A stretch of 64,000 nt of DNA from positions 426,375 to 490,374 of the forward strand of contig NZ_LFXJ01000002.1 of NCBI RefSeq assembly GCF_001183605.1, written 5' to 3'. The DNA comes from Lysinibacillus xylanilyticus. Its GTDB lineage: Bacteria > Bacillota > Bacilli > Bacillales_A > Planococcaceae. The notes under the pieces are model-generated. The model did no database searches. It worked only from the letters and a program-made list of their open reading frames with translations, and had not been told where the DNA came from. Shown in pieces: positions 16,525 to 24,877 of this stretch (the first letter of the stretch is position 1; the number at the start of each line of letters is the position of its first letter). Made by a program: the position numbers and the translations under genes.

Positions 16525-18888
16525 GTGAAAAAGTTTACATGGAAAAAGTGGCTACTAGCTATTGCAGGATTTTTAGCCATAGTAGCTCTTGTTGCATTTA
16601 TCGGATTTACCTGGTTTATGAATAAATCAAAACCAGTAATTGATGGAGAGCTTTCGTTGAGCGTGTTAGATGAAGATGTAACTGTCACAAGGGATGACAA
16701 GGGAATCCCTCATATTTTTGCTAAGACAGATGCAGATTTGTATCGTGCACAAGGCTATGTTCAAGCACAAGATCGACTGTTCCAAATGGATTTAGCGCGA
16801 AGACAAGCTAGTGGTCGTTTGTCGGAAATAATCGGTGAGGCAACTATTGATACTGACAAACATTTCCGAACGTTTAGCTTGCGTGATGCAGCTGAAAAAT
16901 CATTATCTACCTATGATGCAGAAAGTAGGCAGGTTCTTGAGTGGTTTGCAGATGGCGTCAATGCTTTTATTGCACAGGCAAAGAAAAGTAATACATTAAG
17001 CTATGAATTTGCATTACTAGGCTACGAACCAGAGGAATGGTCCGTTGTAGACTCTCTTACTATTGGTAAATATATGGCCTATGACTTAGGGGGGAATTGG
17101 AATACGCTTGCTTTCCGGCATTGGGCTTTACAAAACTTTGATGAAGAAAAAGCAAAAGAATTATTTATAAAATATCCTGAAAACGCTTCATCTATAATAG
17201 AGGCAAATAAAGAAAATCCTGTAGCTGTGGCAGGGCATTTTAATGCAGATCTTTTGCCAAATGAATTTAACGGCAGTAATAACTGGGTTGTATCGGGGAA
17301 GAAAACAAAAAACGGTACGCCAATTTTAGCGGATGATCCACATTTAGGATTAAGTACACCATCTATTTGGTATCAAATGCATCTACAATCTCCAGAGCAA
17401 AATGTGAGTGGCGTTATCTTTGCAGGTGTTCCAGGTATTATTTTAGGCCACAATGATAACATTGCATGGGGGGTGACGAATGTTGGACCTGATGTTCAGG
17501 ATTTATATATTGAAATACCAAATCCAGATGACCCAACACAGTTCCGCTATGATGGCAAGTGGGAGCAAGCAGATGTACGTGATGAACCGATTAAGGTGAA
17601 GGACGGCGAAACGGTTGATTTTGAAGTCGTTGTCACACGTCACGGCCCAATCATGACAGATTTAGCTTTTAAAGATACTGAGCCTACAGCACAATTTTCG
17701 ATGCAATGGACGGCACTTCAACCAACGACAGAGCTACGTGCAGTACTAGGCTTTAATAAAGCAAAGTCCTGGAATGAATTTGAAAAAGCGTTAGAGGATT
17801 TTAAGGCACCAGCTCAAAACTTTGTCTTTGCATCAAAGGATGGCACGATTGCTTATAAAGCGAATGGGCAAATTCCGATTCGAAAACAAGGAGACGGGCA
17901 ATTACCGGTACCGGGTGATTCTAGTGACTATGGCTGGGAGGGATTTATTCCTTGGGATGAGCTTCCGACTGTAGTAAACCCCGATGAAGGCTTTATTGCA
18001 ACAGCGAATAATGAAGTCATTGGGGAAGAATATTCTTATCATATAACAGATCTTTGGGCACAGCCTTATCGTTTTGAGCGGATTAAGGAAGTTTTAGCGG
18101 CGAATGATTCTTTAACAGTGGAAGACATGATGAATTTACAAATGGATCAGCATAACCTATATGCTCGTGAATTTTTACCATATTTATTAACATCGATAAA
18201 AGCACAAGATCAGGATGGAAAATATAAAGATGTTATTAAACTATTAGAGAATTGGGATATGGTAGATGCAAAGGATTCAGGAGCGCCATTAGTGTTCCAT
18301 ACATTAATGGAAAAGTTACAGGAAGTGTTATTTAAGGATCAAATGCCAGAAGATATGTATGAATTAATGTATGGGAAATTTAATATTACAGACCAGCTTT
18401 TACGTACAGCTTATGCAGGTAAGAAGAGCATATGGATCGAGGAGCAGGGTGGAGTAGATGCAACAGTCTACAAAGCGTTAGAGCTCACTGTTGCACAAAT
18501 AGAAGATCAATTCGGAAAAAACGTATCGAAATGGAAATGGGGTGACTTCCATCAGCTTACCTTTGACCATACATTAGGTAAAGCTTCGCCAATTCTTGCA
18601 GCATATTTTAATGCTAAAAAGGTTCCTATTGGTGGTTCAAAGGTTACTGTTCAGGCTGCTGATAATGACTTAGCTGGAAATGTTAATCATGGAGCATCAT
18701 GGCGCTTTGTAGTAGATGTTGGTGATTTAAGCTCAGCGTATCATATCGTTGGTCCCGGGCAGAGTGGACATGTAAAATCTGCTTGGTATCAAGATCAAGT
18801 AATGGATTGGGCTAATGGAGATTATCATCAAACGTTTGTGAGAAAAGAAGATATTAAAGGTAAAACGTTGTTATTAAAAGCACAGTAG
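16525..18888 (+). CDS. Membrane-anchored penicillin-acylase-family Ntn hydrolase
   Basis: 787 aa. An N-terminal membrane segment (about 10-31, WLLAIAGFLAIVALVAFIGF) probably anchors the enzyme outside the cell. It is followed by the penicillin acylase (peptidase S45) fold: VTRDDKGIPHIFAKT, YVQAQDRLFQMDLARR, then the autocatalytic junction N-G/S251-N-N-W, whose Ser becomes the N-terminal nucleophile of the beta chain, and later GHNDNIAWGVTNV. Family members cleave N-acyl amides (beta-lactams, acyl-homoserine lactones, lipopeptides); the substrate here is unknown. It starts at GTG 16525; the ATG at 16523 reads straight into TGA. GAGGGGG ribosome site. Confidence 0.9.
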   Translation: MKKFTWKKWLLAIAGFLAIVALVAFIGFTWFMNKSKPVIDGELSLSVLDEDVTVTRDDKGIPHIFAKTDADLYRAQGYVQAQDRLFQMDLARRQASGRLSEIIGEATIDTDKHFRTFSLRDAAEKSLSTYDAESRQVLEWFADGVNAFIAQAKKSNTLSYEFALLGYEPEEWSVVDSLTIGKYMAYDLGGNWNTLAFRHWALQNFDEEKAKELFIKYPENASSIIEANKENPVAVAGHFNADLLPNEFNGSNNWVVSGKKTKNGTPILADDPHLGLSTPSIWYQMHLQSPEQNVSGVIFAGVPGIILGHNDNIAWGVTNVGPDVQDLYIEIPNPDDPTQFRYDGKWEQADVRDEPIKVKDGETVDFEVVVTRHGPIMTDLAFKDTEPTAQFSMQWTALQPTTELRAVLGFNKAKSWNEFEKALEDFKAPAQNFVFASKDGTIAYKANGQIPIRKQGDGQLPVPGDSSDYGWEGFIPWDELPTVVNPDEGFIATANNEVIGEEYSYHITDLWAQPYRFERIKEVLAANDSLTVEDMMNLQMDQHNLYAREFLPYLLTSIKAQDQDGKYKDVIKLLENWDMVDAKDSGAPLVFHTLMEKLQEVLFKDQMPEDMYELMYGKFNITDQLLRTAYAGKKSIWIEEQGGVDATVYKALELTVAQIEDQFGKNVSKWKWGDFHQLTFDHTLGKASPILAAYFNAKKVPIGGSKVTVQAADNDLAGNVNHGASWRFVVDVGDLSSAYHIVGPGQSGHVKSAWYQDQVMDWANGDYHQTFVRKEDIKGKTLLLKAQ

Positions 18889-18952
18889 GAAGAGATGTTA
18901 TAAGATCTATAGGGTTTTATATTAAGAAAACATGGTTTTTCAGGGGTTGATT

Positions 18953-19188
18953 TCCATTCTGGCTGAGTGCCTTATTGTTGCTGACGCTTCGCTTTCGCAC
19001 AGTTAAAACATTGTTGCTGACGCTTCGCTTTCGCACAGAGCAAAGCTTTCTGGGGGCGTACGGTGAGCGGCTTGGGCAAACACGAGGTTGGTAACGAAGG
19101 CGTTATCACAGGACGTGATGCTTTTAGCCTTCGTTCCTCTATTGCTGATCCCCAAGGAGTCGCTCAGTCTTCACACCATTCAACCTCT
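18953..19188 (+). repeat. Family-A repeat, copy A5 with two tandem core modules
   Basis: GGTTGATTTCCATTCTGGCTGAG at the left, two reverse core modules 36 bp apart (CGCTTCGCTTTCGCAC at 18985 and 19021), a central GTACGGTGAGCGGCTTGGGC block and a CGTTATCACAGGACGTGATG hairpin, then CAAGGAGTCGCTCAGTCTTC at the right end. Confidence 0.8.
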
Positions 19189-19256
19189 TATCATGCCCTA
19201 TTAATCTCCACTTTGTTTAATATGTCACCGTAATTTCAATAACACAACAACATGCC

Positions 19257-19287
19257 AAAGTTATCACGTTGAAGTGATAGCTTTTTT
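19257..19287 (+). terminator. Terminator-like hairpin before cadC
   Basis: Stem AAGTTATCAC/GTGATAGCTT and six T's; about 370 bp after the acylase stop, past repeat A5. Confidence 0.7.
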
Positions 19288-19350
19288 GCATTTATATTTA
19301 TGAGTTAGCAATTTATATAAATATTTTTTGAAAATTTGTGATATTAATCA

Positions 19351-19380
19351 TTTACATTCAAATATTCATTTGAATATGAT
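19351..19380 (+). promoter_or_regulatory. cadCA promoter with embedded CadC-type operator
   Basis: TTTACA (19351-19356) and TATGAT (19375-19380) flank an inverted repeat ATTCAAAT-ATTC-ATTTGAAT (19356-19375). A dyad of this sequence between the -35 and -10 boxes is how the plasmid pI258 cad operator is arranged: the repressor excludes polymerase until Cd, Pb or Zn binds. Confidence 0.82.
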
Positions 19381-19406
19381 GGGATATTATGTTATATTGA
19401 AAACAA

Positions 19407-19422
19407 TCAAACGAACATTTGA
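19407..19422 (+). promoter_or_regulatory. Second, weaker CadC-type dyad
   Basis: TCAAA-N6-TTTGA just before the cadC ribosome site, sharing the TTTGAAT half-site with the main operator. Confidence 0.45.
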
Positions 19423-19435
19423 ATGAGGTGATGAA

Positions 19436-19807
19436 ATGTCAAAAGAAGTATGTGAGATAACACATGTTGATGAAGAAGCTGTCATTAAGGTACAACAGCA
19501 AATGCCAGATCTATCAGGAGTAGCAAAATTTTTAAAGGCATTATCTGATGAAACAAGACTTAAAATTGCGTATGCCTTAACGGTCAAAGATGAATTATGT
19601 GTTTGCGATGTTGCCTCCATTATCGGTTCTTCAGTTGCAACAGCATCGCATCATTTACGCTATTTAAAAGATAATAATTTAGCGAAATCAAATCGTAAAG
19701 GAAAGCAGATGTATTACTCTTTAGCTGATGAGCATGTGTATCAAATTGTAACGGTTGCCTACGAACATGTGAAAGAGGGGATTACAAATGGCGGTGACAC
19801 CAACTAA
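19436..19807 (+). CDS. cadC: ArsR/SmtB-family metal-sensing repressor CadC
   Basis: 123 aa winged-helix repressor. The alpha-3 metal box ELCVCDVA supplies two Cys ligands and SSVATASHHLRYL is the recognition helix. The N-terminal arm reads CEITHVDEE, where pI258 CadC (as I recall) has CEIFCYDEE. One of the four Cys ligands is therefore His here, which may change metal preference. It should release the operator upstream when Cd, Pb or Zn is in excess. ATG with GAGGTGATG; its 3' end overlaps cadA by 20 bp, so the two are co-expressed. Confidence 0.92.
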   Translation: MSKEVCEITHVDEEAVIKVQQQMPDLSGVAKFLKALSDETRLKIAYALTVKDELCVCDVASIIGSSVATASHHLRYLKDNNLAKSNRKGKQMYYSLADEHVYQIVTVAYEHVKEGITNGGDTN

Positions 19808-21914
19808 ACAAGAATACAGGCTACAAAACTTATCCTGTGCCAGCTGTGCAGCAAAGTTCGAAAAAAACGTGAAGGCTATTCCAGAGGTCCAGGATGCACA
19901 AGTGAATTTTGGTGCTTCTAAAATAACGGTTATTGGTAATATAGACGTTGATCAACTTGAAGAAGCAGGTGCCTTCGACGGCATAAAAGTTTCCCAATCA
20001 ACAGTAAGAACAATTGAAAAATCAACACCTTTTTATCGAAAAACAGAAAATATTTTAGCTGGAATCTCCTTGCTATTCGTAGTCCTTGGATATGTGTTTG
20101 GAGCAATGCGTAGTGAAACTGAGCCGCTAACTATTGGGATGTTTATTATCGCGATTCTAGTTGGGGGAATTGGCATTTTTAAAACAGGTTTCCGCAATCT
20201 AGCACGCTTTGAATTTGATATGAAGACGCTGATGACCATTGCAGTAATCGGTGCATCCATTATAGGAGAATGGGAAGAAGCGGCCGTTGTTGTCTTTTTA
20301 TTCGCTGTAAGTGAAGCACTTGAAGCGTATTCAATGGATAAGGCGCGTCAATCGATTCGTCAGCTAATGGATATTGCTCCACCAACAGCTACGATAAAGC
20401 GAGCGTATGGCGAACATTTCCATGAGATGGAGCTACCAACGGAAGAGATTGAGATTGGCGATATTTTAATCGTTAAACCTGGTCAGAAGATTGCTATGGA
20501 CGGAATTGTAGTTAGTGGATTGTCAGCGGTGAATCAGGCAGCGATTACAGGTGAATCTATTCCGGTCAGTAAAACAGTCGATGACGAAGTATTTGCAGGA
20601 ACTCTAAATGAAGAAGGTGCCCTAGAAGTTCGTGTGACAAAGCGAGTAGAGGACACAACAATTGCAAAAATCATTCATCTTGTTGAAGAAGCACAGGCAG
20701 AAAAAGCACCTTCGCAGCAGTTTGTTGATCGCTTTGCGAAATACTACACTCCTGCAATTATGATTGTTGCTTTACTTGTTGCGGTTATCCCTCCTTTATT
20801 TATAGGTGATTGGCAACATTGGATTTACCAAGGATTAGCTGTCCTCGTTGTAGGTTGTCCATGTGCATTAGTCGTTTCTACTCCAGTTGCTATTGTTACG
20901 GCAATCGGGAATGCTGCTAGACATGGTGTTCTTATTAAAGGCGGAATTCATTTAGAGCAGCTTGGTCATATTGAAGCAATAGCATTTGATAAGACAGGAA
21001 CACTTACAAAAGGTCAACCTGCTGTAACGGATATTTTTACATCGCAAGAGATATCTGAGGATTATGTTTTACAGCTAGTAGCGGCCGTTGAAAAGCAATC
21101 ACAGCATCCATTAGCTAAAGCTATTTTACAGTCATTGCATGAGAAAAGTTTAACAGAGCTTATACCGACAGACTTTCAATCCGTAACGGGCAAGGGTGCC
21201 TATGCAACGGTAGACGGTCAAACAATCTATGTAGGGAGCTTAAAATGGATTGCTACATTAACGACTGTTGATGAAATGCTAGAAGAACAGGTTAAAAAAC
21301 TTCAACAACAGGGTAAAACAGTTGTAGCAGCTGTTAGTAATGATCAGTTTATAGGGATGATTGGTATTGCTGATCAATTACGTCCAGAAAGTAAAGATGT
21401 CTTGAATAAATTAAATGGTTTAAAAGTGAAGCATAAAGTTATGCTAACAGGTGATGCGGAGCCAACAGCACAGGCAATTGCAACTGCTTTAAATATGACA
21501 GATGTGAGAGCGAGTTTATTACCAGCAGAAAAATTAATGGCCATTAAAGATTTACGAGCACAGTTTGGTGCAGTGGCGATGGTAGGAGATGGTGTCAATG
21601 ATGCACCTGCACTTGCCTCAGCTAATGTTGGTATTGCAATGGGAGGTGCTGGCACTGATGCAGCACTAGAAACTGCAGATATCGCATTAATGGGTGATGA
21701 TTTAACAAAGCTTCCTTATACGATTGGCTTAAGTAGGAAAACATTACGCATTATTAAAGAGAATATTATTTTTGCCTTAGCCCTAAAATTAGTTGCCTTA
21801 TTACTCGTTATTCCTGGATGGCTAACATTATGGATTGCCATCTTTGCAGATATGGGTGCTACGTTACTAGTTGTGTTCAACTCATTACGATTAATCAAAA
21901 GTAAGAAATGGTGA
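19788..21914 (+). CDS. cadA: Cd2+/Zn2+/Pb2+-exporting P-type ATPase
   Basis: 708 aa PIB-type ATPase, B. subtilis CadA length. An N-terminal HMA domain has metal site C17-A-S-C20; then transmembrane helices, an actuator TGES loop (AAITGESIPV), the transmembrane CPC motif (VVGCPCALVVSTP), the phosphorylation site FDKTGTLTKG, HP in the N-domain (QSQHPLAKA) and GDGVNDAPALA. Exports toxic divalent metals across the plasma membrane. Its start lies inside cadC; it forms the efflux half of a two-gene operon. Confidence 0.95.
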   Translation: MAVTPTKQEYRLQNLSCASCAAKFEKNVKAIPEVQDAQVNFGASKITVIGNIDVDQLEEAGAFDGIKVSQSTVRTIEKSTPFYRKTENILAGISLLFVVLGYVFGAMRSETEPLTIGMFIIAILVGGIGIFKTGFRNLARFEFDMKTLMTIAVIGASIIGEWEEAAVVVFLFAVSEALEAYSMDKARQSIRQLMDIAPPTATIKRAYGEHFHEMELPTEEIEIGDILIVKPGQKIAMDGIVVSGLSAVNQAAITGESIPVSKTVDDEVFAGTLNEEGALEVRVTKRVEDTTIAKIIHLVEEAQAEKAPSQQFVDRFAKYYTPAIMIVALLVAVIPPLFIGDWQHWIYQGLAVLVVGCPCALVVSTPVAIVTAIGNAARHGVLIKGGIHLEQLGHIEAIAFDKTGTLTKGQPAVTDIFTSQEISEDYVLQLVAAVEKQSQHPLAKAILQSLHEKSLTELIPTDFQSVTGKGAYATVDGQTIYVGSLKWIATLTTVDEMLEEQVKKLQQQGKTVVAAVSNDQFIGMIGIADQLRPESKDVLNKLNGLKVKHKVMLTGDAEPTAQAIATALNMTDVRASLLPAEKLMAIKDLRAQFGAVAMVGDGVNDAPALASANVGIAMGGAGTDAALETADIALMGDDLTKLPYTIGLSRKTLRIIKENIIFALALKLVALLLVIPGWLTLWIAIFADMGATLLVVFNSLRLIKSKKW

Positions 21915-21947
21915 ATAAGATATAATCGGGAGGAAGTGTGTAGGAAG

Positions 21948-22070
21948 TTTAACTTCTTTCAGTAAGTGTCTTTCGCGCAGGAAACATTTGCCGCTGACGC
22001 TTCGCTTTCGCGCAGAAAACATTTGTTGATTTAAAGCCTTCAGACGCAATTATGCCGAGGCGTAATTGAT
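21948..22070 (+). repeat. Family-B repeat, copy B3
   Basis: TTTAACTTCTTTCAGTAAGTG, a reverse core module (GACGCTTCGCTTTCGCGC), AAAGCCTTCAGACGC and the terminal ATTATGCCGAGGCGTAAT palindrome, starting 34 bp after the cadA stop. Confidence 0.8.
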
Positions 22071-22198
22071 TCATTCTAAGGAGCTAGTGATATTTGTTAT
22101 AGATGCTAATAGCGATTCTTGAAAAAAAGCTTTGTTAACGTTATTATGGTTTCAGGAATAATGTAACAATTAAATATAAATGAGGCGAAGGTTTGAAT

Positions 22199-22498
22199 AT
22201 GTCAGATCCTATTTTAGTAAATGTTACAGAGGAAATTGTGCGTGGTTTAGTAAGTTTTCTACTACGAGGACCGGAATATCAAACATTTTGTAAATGTGAA
22301 ATCTGTGAATTTGACGCAGTGGCACTTACACTAAATGCATTGCCTAGCAAGTATGTTACATCTATGGAAACACGAGATGAAGCATTTAGAATGATGAATA
22401 CTCCTGAAAATATCGAACGAATCAATAAAGAGATTATTCATGCATTACATGTGGTAAATAAGCATCCTCGACATAAGGAAGAGCCAACTTCTATATGA
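22199..22498 (+). CDS. ComFB-like late competence family protein
   Basis: 99 aa. It resembles the ComFB family: N-terminal VNVTEEIVRGLVSFLL, then cysteine motif CKCEICEFDAVALTLNALPSKYV, a probable Zn site or nucleotide-sensor fold. Role in competence or second-messenger sensing is inferred from the family only. ATG 22199 has GAGGCGAAGG suitably spaced; a TTG at 22193 is less likely. The stop codon sits inside the terminator stem. Not linked to comFA/comFC, so it is an isolated member. Confidence 0.8.
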   Translation: MSDPILVNVTEEIVRGLVSFLLRGPEYQTFCKCEICEFDAVALTLNALPSKYVTSMETRDEAFRMMNTPENIERINKEIIHALHVVNKHPRHKEEPTSI

Positions 22499-22515
22499 AG
22501 TTGGCTCTTCATATT
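22478..22515 (+). terminator. Terminator overlapping the ComFB-like stop codon
   Basis: Perfect 14 bp stem (22478-22491 with 22497-22510) that includes the last codons. Confidence 0.85.
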
Positions 22516-22799
22516 TTTGAAAAACAAAATGGTCAAGGAAATCTTAGTGAATGATGTGATGCATTATATGAGGGTGATTTCCGTTCCAGGCTACTCGCTT
22601 TGCCAAAGACAATACTTTATTTAAAGATACCTTAATTACATTGACACAAATTTTTCAACTACAAGGGAGCCAACATATGAAGTTGGTTCTTTTTATGCTG
22701 CACATGTATTGATTTTCTGGCATATGTATTTTCAGTTAACTTTTAAGGCAAGCTTGTAGTAAACTAGAGAGTAAGAAAAGGAAAGAGAGGGAATAGGAT
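22516..22799 (+). other. Gap with repeat remnant and orphan terminator
   Basis: Contains a family-A fragment (GTGATTTCCGTTCCAGGCTAC, about 22571-22592) and a second hairpin (22663-22695; GGGAGCCAAC/GTTGGTTCTT, T5) resembling the terminator at 22478. No gene precedes that hairpin. The mntR leader follows, with no clear -35 box. Confidence 0.55.
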
Positions 22800-23219
22800 A
22801 TGCCAACACCTAGTATGGAGGACCATATCGAACAAATATATTTATTAATCACTAATAAAGGGTATGCTCGTGTGTCTGACATTGCTGAAGCATTATCTGT
22901 TCTTCCTTCTTCTGTTACAAAAATGGTTCAAAAATTAGATAAAGATGGTTATTTAGTTTATGAAAAATACCGTGGCCTTACATTGACGCCTAGAGGAGAA
23001 AAGCTTGGAAAACGTCTTGTACAGCGCCATGAACTTCTAGAGCAATTTTTGCGAATCATTGGTGTAGATGAAGAGCGAATTTACGATGATGTAGAAGGAA
23101 TTGAACATCATTTAAGTTGGAATTCAATAGATCGAATTGCGGATCTTGTGCAGGTAATGGAAGAAAATCCGGATATCGCGAAAAAACTAGAGGCATCGAA
23201 AACACATCATAACTTTTAA
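22800..23219 (+). CDS. mntR: Manganese-responsive DtxR-family regulator MntR
   Basis: 139 aa. N-terminal winged helix (about 1-70, [21 protein letters not shown]) and a dimerisation/metal domain. All six Mn ligands of B. subtilis MntR are conserved by position: D8, E11, H77, E99, E102, H103. With Mn bound it represses Mn uptake genes and activates efflux pumps; none is adjacent. There is no C-terminal SH3-like domain, as expected for MntR. The TAA stop is the first triplet of repeat B4. Confidence 0.95.
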   Translation: MPTPSMEDHIEQIYLLITNKGYARVSDIAEALSVLPSSVTKMVQKLDKDGYLVYEKYRGLTLTPRGEKLGKRLVQRHELLEQFLRIIGVDEERIYDDVEGIEHHLSWNSIDRIADLVQVMEENPDIAKKLEASKTHHNF

Positions 23220-23312
23220 CTTCTTTCAGCAGATGTTTTTTGTAGCGAAAGCAAAGCGCCAGCTACAGATATTTTTTGTAGCGCCAGTACAGAAGTTATA
23301 GCCTCCAGCGGA
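23217..23312 (+). repeat. Family-B repeat, copy B4, starting on the mntR stop codon
   Basis: TTTTAACTTCTTTCAGCAG with the TAA serving as mntR stop, then GTAGCGAAAGCAAAGCGCC and a truncated second module. The terminal palindrome is lost. Confidence 0.78.
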
Positions 23313-23356
23313 TAAGTTTTTTACCAAAATGATGGTAAGAGGGAAAGGAAGACAAT

Positions 23357-24214
23357 ATGAACGAATTAAAATCAGGTGAAGTTGTTACGTTAACTGTGTT
23401 AGAGCAACAAGCATCGAAATGGATATTAACAAATGGAGTTGACGAACTACCCTTAAATGCTTCAGAGGTAACAGAGCCACTTGCAGTAGGTGACCGCCTT
23501 GAAGTATTTTTATTTGCGGATCGTCGTGGCGATTTAGCAGCAACAACAGCTATACCATCTTTCGTACAAGGGGAATATGGCTGGGCTCGTGTTCTAAAAG
23601 TAGTCGAGCATGAAGGGGCCTTTGTAGATATCGGTACGTCACGTGAAGTACTAGTAAAAGCTGAAGATTTACCTGCAATAAAAGAGCTTTGGCCAGCACC
23701 AGGCGACTATTTATTTATGACATTACGCACAGATCGCAATGGAGATTTATTTGGACGTTTAGCAACTGAAGAAAAAATTTCGGAATTGTATGAAGGTGCA
23801 TTTGAAGAATTGCATAATAAAAACATTAAGGCACGTCCATATCGTTTATTACCAGTTGGCTCATTTTTATTAGGTGTAGAAATTCCGTACCGTATTTTTG
23901 TTCATGAGTCAGAGCGTAATGAAGAACCTCGTCTTGGACAAGACGTAGATGTTCGTATTATTGATGTAAAAGATGATGGTTCAATGAATGGTTCACTTTT
24001 ACCACGTAAGCATGAGCGTCTTTCAGATGATGCACAAAGAATTTTAAATTATCTACAAGAGGTAGGGGGCAAAATGCCATTTGGCGATAAATCCTCACCT
24101 GATGAAGTTCAAGAAATGTTTAAAATGAGTAAAGGTGCATTTAAACGAGCGTTAGGTACGCTTATGAAAGCTGGTAAGGTAAAACAGCAGGACGGTTGGA
24201 CAGAGGAAATTTAA
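23357..24214 (+). CDS. cvfB: CvfB-like S1-domain RNA-binding protein
   Basis: 285 aa, matching the CvfB/YitL family: tandem S1-like OB folds (about 1-215; GWARVLKVVEHEGAFVDIGTSREVLV is the clearest) and a C-terminal winged helix (about 225-280; LNYLQEVGGKMPFGDKSSPDEV, FKMSKGAFKRALGTLMKAGKV). In Staphylococcus CvfB affects virulence gene expression through RNA binding; a post-transcriptional role is inferred. GGAAAGGAAG ribosome site. The stop is the TAA of repeat B5. Confidence 0.9.
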   Translation: MNELKSGEVVTLTVLEQQASKWILTNGVDELPLNASEVTEPLAVGDRLEVFLFADRRGDLAATTAIPSFVQGEYGWARVLKVVEHEGAFVDIGTSREVLVKAEDLPAIKELWPAPGDYLFMTLRTDRNGDLFGRLATEEKISELYEGAFEELHNKNIKARPYRLLPVGSFLLGVEIPYRIFVHESERNEEPRLGQDVDVRIIDVKDDGSMNGSLLPRKHERLSDDAQRILNYLQEVGGKMPFGDKSSPDEVQEMFKMSKGAFKRALGTLMKAGKVKQQDGWTEEI

Positions 24215-24430
24215 CTACTTTTAGCACATGTTTTCTGTAGCGAAAGCAAAGCGTCAGCTACAGATGTTTTTTGTAGCGAAAGCAAAGCGTCAGCTACAGA
24301 AGTCTCCCACCTCTATAGTTGGTGAGAAGAGTGCGGTTTTAAGTCACTTTTCAGCAGGTGTCCAACATCCGCTGAAAAAAGTTAATGACTTCGGTCGATT
24401 CCGGACGCAATTATGCCGAGGCATAATTGA
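24212..24430 (+). repeat. Family-B repeat, copy B5, starting on the cvfB stop codon
   Basis: TTTAACTACTTTTAGCACATG, two tandem modules of the GTAGCGAAAGCAAAGCGTC type that can form TGTAGC/GCTACA hairpins, then CATCCGCTGAAAAAAG pairing back to the left end, and the ATTATGCCGAGGCATAAT palindrome. ORFs across it are artefacts. Confidence 0.8.
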
Positions 24431-24492
24431 TTGTGATTGTAGTAGATATTCTTCTAACTAAGATAGGATTACCGACTACTAAATGAAATTTT

Positions 24493-24534
24493 AAAAAAGA
24501 CGAGAGCTACTTTGAAACCTTCTCGTCTTTTTTT
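24493..24534 (+). terminator. Orphan terminator between two family-B repeats
   Basis: Stem AAGACGAGA/TCTCGTCTT with T7 and an A-rich upstream arm. No gene sits directly before it; cvfB ends 280 bp earlier. Confidence 0.75.
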
Positions 24535-24549
24535 CGTACTAATTATTGC

Positions 24550-24823
24550 TTACCTTCTTTTAGCATGTGGCCAAATATCCGTTGACATAGAGGAACTCAG
24601 TCTAAGAACGCCACGTCCTGTGGCAACGACTGAGTGGACCAGCATCGTGCTGTGTTGCTGTCGCTTCGCTTTCGCACAGACAAAGACACGTTGCTGACGC
24701 TACGTTAGCACTACGCTTTCGCGCAAAAACATTTGTTGGCCTAAAGCTGCGGGAGGATGTCACGGATTCGGAAAGGAGCTCTTAATGCAAGTACAAAGCC
24801 GGATCCGGACGAGGCATAATTAA
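24550..24823 (+). repeat. Family-B repeat, long copy B6
   Basis: CTACCTTCTTTTAGCATGTG-like start, AGAGGAACTCAGTCTAAGAACG block, GCCACGTCCTGTGGC hairpin, two reverse core modules (one in the ACGCTACGTTAGCACTACGC variant) and a degenerate GAGGCATAATTAAT end. Confidence 0.75.
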
Positions 24824-24877
24824 TGGGCAAACATTATACAGGCCAAAAGAGTTTTCTAACGAAAGGGGTCACACAAT

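Noticed and set aside
24512..24697. ORF with a lipoprotein-like start (FFVLIIAYLLLACGQ)
   Set aside because: It starts inside a terminator hairpin and runs through a family-B repeat; no ribosome site.
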